From contig WPIO01000028.1 of NCBI GenBank assembly GCA_009760855.2, positions 1,736,001 through 1,800,000 of the forward strand: a stretch of DNA of 64,000 nt, read 5' to 3'. Made by a program: the position numbers and the translations under genes. The DNA comes from Cristatella mucedo. Its lineage: Eukaryota > Bryozoa > Phylactolaemata > Cristatellidae. The notes beneath the pieces were generated by a model, which did no database searches, had not been told where the DNA came from, and worked only from the letters and a program-made list of their open reading frames with translations. Below, one piece after another: positions 57,251 to 64,000 of this stretch; position 1 is the first letter of the stretch, and every line of letters begins with the position of its first letter.

Positions 57251-57394
57251 AGAACGGCAGACCTGAAGGTCATATAAACATTCTCGTCTCCCGACATAGA
57301 GCGCTCTCCCGTGCGTTCAATGTTCGTTGCAGAATTCTTCCGAAAATCAAAGTTCTTGCGAACACCGTATACGGAAACGATAGAGCTAAGATTA

Positions 57395-57775
57395 TTTTTA
57401 GTTCGTATGCTCCCAAAGCTTCGAACTCACTCCCGAATGGTGTCACAACATCCCCTGAATTGACCACATTAAAAAAGAACTTAAAAACGCACCTATTTAG
57501 GACAGCATTTAGTGGGTCCCTGTGATTCGTCCTTCGTGTGCTTATGCATGCTGACACTGTGCATGCTTCCATTGACCACACTTGTACGCTGACCCTGTGC
57601 ATTTCACATGTCGTTTCACATGTCACATTTAAACATTTTATGCCTGTTCTCATTGAGCATGCTACAACTAGCCATTTGATCGTGCTTCCTTTGCAGCAAA
57701 TGTAAAGCGCCTAGAAAGAGATTGAGTTCTCTGAAAGTGCTTTATCAAGTTTATTATTATTACTATTATTAAAAC
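57395..57775 (+). mobile_element. LINE A 3' end
   Basis: [41 protein letters not shown] stop (57525), then 3' UTR, hairpin GTAAAGCGCCTAGAAAGAGATTG / TTCTCTGAAAGTGCTTTATC and (ATT)n. Confidence 0.93.
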
Positions 57776-58676
57776 GCCAAACGGTAAGTACAGACCCAAA
57801 AAATCGGCAATCTGCGAAATCAACAGCCTTGAACTCACAAAACAAAGAAAAATTGCCTGCATATCGCAGACGGTTCGGATTTCGACTACAGATTGACTCA
57901 TATAGGCTTGTAAAAGCTAGAACTAAGCGCAATAACTTACCGAACGGCAGACCCCGCTAAAAATAGACCTGCTTGGGTCAGGTTCTCACCTTATATATCA
58001 GCCAGATTAGAAGTCATAAGTAAACCTGATTATTAAATATTGTGTTGTTAAATTAAAATTAAAATTAAAAATTCACAAGTCCGCTTATGGCAGCTATTTC
58101 ATAAGGTATCTTCAGTTCAAGATCATTGGCCAAGATCAGAAGTTATAGTCGAGGAGTTTGCCAGTAAAATCAGGTGGTCCCAAACTTTTCTTATTATTAC
58201 AAAGAAGCGCTTCGGTGTAAAATTAAATACAGAATTGTGAATACACTAGCAGGGGTTTGGGAATACATTCAAATAATACTTCGTGAGAGCGGGAGACATA
58301 TACAAGTATGCGAGTGAGATGCCATGGCTTGGTCCTAATGCAATTGGAATGCACCATCAATTGGTAACATGCCTTTTATGAGTTCGATGTGCAACAATGC
58401 TTTATGACTGCCTTGAATCTCCATAAATACGTCTTTGCACTGGAATAGAGGGGCCTTAATGGCTCCCATTGTGTTATGCGAAACTAATATCGACGGTACT
58501 ATTACGTAGCGTTCCATCTAGTCTGTAAAAACTGCTTCCTGATCTCGATTTGAGAACCGCATTACGTTATTTAGTTTCGAATATGCATTAAAGCCTAATA
58601 TGTGAGATTTGGTAACAATAGTACGTCGTTTGTATAGCACCTTTGGATAATGAAATCCAGGCACTTGGCAATTCTC
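57776..58676. other. Unassigned
   Basis: No recognised element. A small tandem AATTAAAATTAAAATTAAAA lies at about 58050. Confidence 0.45.
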
Positions 58677-58712
58677 TGTGAGAGAGAGAGAGAGAGGGGG
58701 AGAGAGAAAGGC
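58677..58712. repeat. Short (GA)n microsatellite
   Basis: GA run with a G5 interruption. Confidence 0.9.
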
Positions 58713-59319
58713 AACAGTCAAGAATTAATAACATGTAAGGATCAAGCTTAGATAAACATAAGTGCAAGTATTACCCCTAGACCAATATATAAAAGCAAAC
58801 ATGAAGACGCTCGGGGCCACCTGTTGTATAACTCATACTAAGTAGCATGCAATGAATCACGGAGTGGTAAGCACTAAAAGCGAATAAGTACAAAAAATTT
58901 ACTGTCAATTGTGTCAGCTGTTTGCATAGAAAAGTAAAGCAAAACAGATGCGTCATTTCAAGAGACTTCGATGATTCAAATTCTCTACAGATGGTTATAG
59001 ACGCTGGAAGTAAGCTGTATGCGTTTGACTCACACAATATTGAGAGCCAGATCACCAACATTTTAAAATTCAATCCTAGGGAATGGGCAGGCGACATGAA
59101 ACTGGGGAGCTGACGAGAACACATTTGGAAAGAGCAAGGAATTTGGCGTACACAGCGACTTGTAGGACACAGAGAGGATTTTGAAGTCGATTTTAGGCTT
59201 GACAGATGTGTGCAATACGAAATGCGATCGTTAACTACAGCATGGTGGTAGCTCCTTACTTTAGCTGACATTTAAGTCCGTTATGAATTGGTAGATACTA
59301 GGGTTTTTATTTTTAACTT
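58713..59319. other. Unassigned, with a 164-codon minus-strand frame
   Basis: The frame at 58777-59271 (−) is long for this AT level but shows no domain I recognise: Ser- and Cys-rich, with one hydrophobic run (LTVNFLYLFAFSAYHSVIHC). It sits between repeats, with no splice-linked neighbours identified. A decayed repeat is as likely as a gene. Confidence 0.35.
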
Positions 59320-59466
59320 AACTTGTACAAGTCACCCGTAACCATGTTATTCATTTTGCTTGTTTTTCAAGCTTGATTTTACTTACCATTCAATTGCATT
59401 TCCCTTTGCAGCAAATGTAAAGTGCCTAGAAAGAGATTAAGTTCTCTGAGGGCGCTTTATCAAGTA

Positions 59467-59503
<37 letters not shown>
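59320..59503 (+). mobile_element. LINE A 3' UTR and tail with (ATT)14
   Basis: Starts within ACAAGTCACCCGTAACCATG, then TTCAATTGCATTTCCCTTTG, CAGCAAATGTAAAGTGCCTAG, AAAGAGATTAAGTTCTCTGAG, GGCGCTTTATCAAGTAC and a pure (ATT) run. A short, recent-looking insertion. Confidence 0.9.
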
Positions 59504-59505
<2 letters not shown>

Positions 59506-61039
59506 AATCCGTTAGACTCCAGTGCTGTGCAAGTCATTACTTATTGAAACGTTTATGTCCTTTATCAGTCAGGTTACGACTGTCGATAGAGTGCTCGCGG
59601 TTCCTGAATTATAATCAGCGGTTGAGTCAGAGGCAGTAGGCAGGCTTTTGCTCCCCCCGTCCCATCACGGGGAGCAGCGCTCTGGACCACCCCAAATTCT
59701 TACACCTTCGACCATCAATAATATCGAAATTGTGTCCTATTTCCACTCAATTGGCAACCGCCGAGTTTGCGTCGAGGAAACTCGGTGACTCTGCGCTATG
59801 ATTTTTATCAATTGTAGGTCTTGCCGCGTAAGTGAAATCTCGGGGTCTTGCCCTCTAAATGAAAATCCCGGCTTTGCCTCTGATTATGATGATTGGGAAT
59901 CTGTATGTATTAATATTTGGCAAAGTGGCTTATACGCTGAAGGCATGCGATGGGCAGCGAGTTAAAGTCAGGGCACTTCGCAGTTGCACCCAATCCTTCG
60001 AGCCATGCATTTGAGTTGTGCTTTAGGCCTCACTTCTGCCAGTTGAGAGGCGATCTCGGCTGCTACGTACGAAATTTCGTACGCTACGGTCGACGCTGGA
60101 ACATACGCAACCATCGGCGGCCATGAATGGACTCCTCCACATCATGGATATGAACTTTTTTATCATAGAATTTGGGTTGCTGCGATGTTCCGCTAATGTT
60201 GACGAACCTAGGTGTATCATTACATCACATCGGTGCCTCGCCTATGAGTCGCTACTCAGGATACAAGAGGTCACGCGCGACCGGTATTTGTCACGCGTCA
60301 GTAAGGTCTCGCACCATTACAGCCGCTGTTCTTCAGGGTAAGGAAATTGGGCAGAAGTCACTACATCATGTTTTTAACATTACCTTAATCATTTTTTGGC
60401 TAACACTGAGAAACAGATGTGTTGTCATTTAATCCTTAATCAATTGCACGTACTGGTCTTAAGAATTTTTATTTGCGACATACATTTTTCATTATCAGAG
60501 GGATCGGATAGTTTATGCTTTAAAATAATACTTCGAGATCCTCACGGCTGTATCTAATGCACCGTATCAGCGCAGAGAACCTGATGAGCCGATTCTACCA
60601 TAAAACTGGGCTAATTTTGGAGAACGCAGAGAGAAACACATTGGACTTTTATAGCCTAATTGCCAATCCACCTATAAACAGATCCAAGAAAATACAAGAC
60701 AGTTTGATTTAAAAAATACTACAGTCACAGCTAGTAATGCCCTCTCTACCAGAGAGCATAAGCATACATTAGGTGCACCGCTACGACGACATCTCACGAA
60801 CCAGGTATGCCCTATAAAGTTGGATACTAACAACGTACCAGCAACAGCACGCCGAAACACCGTAACGAGCTTCAACTCGTGTAAATTCATCCCTCCTTTA
60901 TCGCGATTAATCATTCCAGACTCTACCTCGATAAGTGAATTTCCTCGAAGTAGAATTCTTCATTTATAAATCAAATATTTTCGTAGTTAGAGCTTAAAAA
61001 CCTATTCGCGACCCTCTAGATACGGTGTTTAACGTTACT
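59504..61039. other. Unassigned
   Basis: No gene or known element. An 80-codon minus-strand frame at 60672-60914 is unrecognised. A GC hairpin-like word CTCCCC..GGGGAG lies at 59650-59676. Confidence 0.4.
60066..60083. other. Perfect 18-bp palindrome
   Basis: CGTACGAAATTTCGTACG equals its own reverse complement. Function unknown. Confidence 0.9.
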
Positions 61040-64000
61040 AAAGTCCTCTGGACATGTAATGTAATGTATCTCCGTCAGTAACTCCACAAAGTCATAAAGA
61101 CTATATGGGTGTTACTCAGAAGAGTTTCGTATAGCGAACTCACAGCCTATGCGGCTTTCGGTACGCATTCGGTAGCCAACAGACTTCGTCTCACCCAACA
61201 AAGAGAAAGTGGGAAGCATTGCAGAGTCAGGAGAGCAGTTGAGGTAGCATGGAAGTAGCAGCTCAGGACCGCTGAAAAGGATGAGCCATAGCCGGCAGTA
61301 GGAGAGTAGTTGTCGTCGCGTAAGAACTGTGGAAGCGAGTTCCACAGTCTAGGACCTGCAGAGCTAAAGCTTCTGTCGCCAACGGTCTTTAAGCTGAGGA
61401 ATGGAACAGCTAATTTATTGTCCAAACATGACCTGAGGGGGCGAACAGGCTGAAACTGATGCAGCAGTTCAGCTAGGTACGAAGGAGCCAAGTCATGGCG
61501 GGCCTTGGTGGTCAGCCTAAGAACTTTGCTCTGTATTCGTTGCTCAACCGGCATCCATCCTAGCTCTTTTAGCAAAGGAGATACGTGCTTAGATGCTAGG
61601 ATTTGAAGACTAGCCTGGTAGCCATTTTCATAGTGTGCTGCAGTGGCCTAATAGCTTTCTTTGGCAGCCCAGCCAAAAGGGAATTACAATAATCAAGTCA
61701 AGACAGAACTAAGGAGCTAGTTTAATTTTTTACAAGCCTTTGTGGGAGACAGCTCTTAATCTTGGAAAGGAATCGGACGTGATGGCTAGCTGTAGCAGCA
61801 GTCTTCTGAATGAAGCTTTTAAAATTGAGGCAGCTGTCGAAAACGACACCTAAATTTCGAGCACGCGGTGATGGTCGCATAATAGCATCACCTATTAGAA
61901 GAGCAAAGCCTTTTAATCCAGCCACACGCTTAGGGTGTCCTATGAGCAGCAGTTCGGTTTTATCATCATTTAATTTCAGGAAGTTTTCCGACATCCAGGA
62001 TCGAATATCGGCAAGGCAAGCATTCAGTTTCTCAGTTGCCACAGCAGATTCCGAAGGTTTGAATGACAAATACAACTGAGTATCGTCAGCATAGAAGTGA
62101 TATCCTATTCCATGGGCCTTAATCACTTTTCCCAGAGGTTGTGTATAAATAAAGAACAGCAAGGGACCGAATACAGACCCTTGAGAGACTCCACAGGTGA
62201 CCCTTCTCGTGTGTGTAAACTGACCCCCATACGACACGGATTGAAAACGATCAGACAAATATGACTTAAACCACGCCAGTGCTTCGTCTGCCAGACCGAT
62301 CGTTGTTCTCAATCGTTCAAGCAGAACTTCGTGATCAATGGTGTCGAAGGCAGCAGACAGATCTATCAGAGCTAGGCAGACATTCCCGTCGTCGTTGCCA
62401 CGAAGAATGTCATTGTTGACACGGAGGAGAGCAATTTCAGTAGAGTGCTGCCTCTTGAACCCAGATTGAAATGTTTCTGACATTCTATTATTTTCAATAT
62501 GTTCAACCAGCTGCCTAGCAACAATTTTTTCCAGAATATTTGATAACAATGGAAGAAGGGAAACTAGGCGATAGTTTGCTAGGAACTCTGTGTCTAATTC
62601 AGGCTTTTTAAGAATCGGTCTAACGATTGCCGATTTGAAGGACTTGGGGACGACCCCCAAAGAAGCATTAAAAATCTTGGTTATGGCAGGGCTAAGTTGG
62701 TCTGCCAGTGAAGGCCACAGAGATGAAGGTATAGGGTCTTCTGGAGACAAGCTCTTTTTGCTTGACCTTATAAAGGTAGCCACATCGCATGCAGAAACCT
62801 CAGAAAACCTTTTAAGGAAGGTCACAGGTTGTGATACCATAATTGCTTTAGTCGGGGGGGGGGGGCTTTAAGGAGGCACGAATGTGCACAATTGTTTCAG
62901 TAAAGAAGACTGAAAACTTTTCGTCTGAGCCCTTATACCTGGGAAATCAGACCTCTCAGCATTGGCCGGCAAAATGTGTGCTGTCTTATAAATCTGTTTA
63001 GGGTCCAACTAGCAGGAATTCAGCTTTCGGATGAAAGAAGAATCACTGGCTTTTTTAAGCTTCCGGGTGTAAACTCGAAGGAAGTCTTTGAAATTGACTA
63101 GATCTGCATCTGATCCAGATTTCTTGAAACGACGTGCAAGCCTACGCTTAATCCGACGCATCTTTTGAAGCTTTTTTGTAAATTGAAAGGAATCTCTACG
63201 ACTTTGAACACGGATAGAATGAACGGGAGCATCCTTGTCAAGAGCACTCCTGAGTGTCATGTTCACTGCATCAGTGAGGGTATCGAGGCTTCCGGTCGAG
63301 TCTGAATGCAGATCAAGGAGACCTGTACGACTAATTTAAACAGATTTAAAAAAATGTTTCTATGTCAAAGCTTTGTAAGCTACGGCGCTTGACAAGTTCG
63401 ACACTACCCTGTACGTACAAGGGAGCAGGATCAGTAAACGGACCGAACAATGATCTGAGGGGGTCAGTGGGTACACCTCAAGGTCAGTGGGGAGGACATC
63501 CTTAGTGAACGCGAGATCTAGAATATGGCCACCGACGTGGGTGGTGGGATTAACGTGCTGGACCTAACCAAAATTTTCCAGACAGTCAAGAAATGAGCGG
63601 ACCTGGCTGTTGATAGGGTTGTCAACGTGAATATTTAAGTCTCCAGCCATCAGTAATGGCCTGTCACATACCAACATTTTTGCGAGGAACTCTGAAAACT
63701 CTTTTATATACAAGTTTAGACAGCCAGAAGGAGGCCGGTATATCACAACAGTGAGAGGCATTGTCTTTGACGAAGACCTGATTGCAATCAATTCAAGCGA
63801 TGGCCCATGTAAACAACTGAAATCTTATAGCCAAACGACTCGCGAACAATTGCAACCTCGCCACTAACCTTGTCAGAACGCATGGACTGATAGAATGAGG
63901 ACCCGGGTTGAGTGGTCTCAGATATATAGCTACTGGAACAAAGCGTCATCCAAGTTTCAGTAACCAGAAATGCATCCAGCTTCTGCTGGCCCACCTGATC
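61040..64000 (-). mobile_element. LINE B, long copy running off the window
   Basis: From right to left on the minus strand. The AP-like endonuclease has DAFLVTETWM (63970), VVIYRPPSG (63740) and LLMAGDLNIHVD (63660; the GD-N-H motif). The linker is SRRDSFQFTKKLQKM..KKSGSDADLVNFKDFL. The reverse transcriptase is a 372-codon frame (61722-62840) with LALIDLSAAFDTIDH (motif A), TCGVSQGSVFGPLLF (B), YHFYADDTQLYL (C, intact YADD) and LNDDKTELL (D). The C-terminal region is LKELGWMPVEQRI...[10 protein letters not shown]...ATECVPKAA (61147-61575). The 3' end near 61045 carries ATTAC repeats. Frames break at a G12-13 run (62855), near 61720, and at stops in 63000-63600, so it is inactive as read. Full length continues beyond 64000. 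Confidence 0.95.

Overview
This is eukaryotic DNA, almost certainly from an invertebrate animal. Its genes are split by GT-AG introns, have no operons and sit in long introns full of non-LTR retrotransposons, tRNA-derived SINEs, a hAT miniature element and (GA)n, (TG)n and (ATT)n microsatellites. I cannot name the phylum from the sequence alone. All exon limits were read by eye from splice signals, reading-frame phase and remembered family sequences.

Three ordinary animal genes fill the middle. (1) A peflin (penta-EF-hand) gene on the minus strand begins at 25960. Six coding exons run down to 13294, and the very short terminal exon was not found. (2) A YIF1 gene (ER/Golgi Yip1-interacting factor) on the plus strand has nine coding exons from 26436 to 44162, giving a complete 313-residue protein. 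(3) A NAA30 gene (catalytic subunit of the NatC N-terminal acetyltransferase) on the minus strand has four coding exons from 50755 to 44594, giving 281 residues. Peflin and YIF1 are head to head with 475 bp between start codons, suggesting a shared promoter. YIF1 and NAA30 converge, with 431 bp between stop codons. Peflin and YIF1 both act in the early secretory pathway, but any functional reason for the pairing is inference.

The rest is a mobile-element landscape. Two CR1/L2-type LINE families dominate. 'LINE A' ends in a conserved hairpin followed by (ATT)n, seen at about 20 sites on both strands. 'LINE B' ends in short ATTAC-type repeats and is represented by a long minus-strand copy at 61040-64000 with endonuclease and reverse transcriptase segments. 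At least two SINE families are present: one with clear tRNA A and B boxes (SINE1), and one joining a tRNA-like head to the LINE A tail (SINE2). There are nested insertions, a 183-bp hAT element strongly resembling the horizontally transferred SPIN family, a candidate MITE at 7470-7903, a long imperfect inverted repeat inside the last YIF1 intron, and two inverted copies of an unclassified GC-rich element (813-1976 and 55977-56702).

Region by region: 1-13000 is repeats and unassigned DNA; 13294-25960 peflin; 26436-44162 YIF1; 44594-50755 NAA30; 51000-64000 is a repeat-rich flank with nested LINEs and a decayed transposon-associated coding relic. No prokaryotic features, CRISPR arrays or rRNA were seen.
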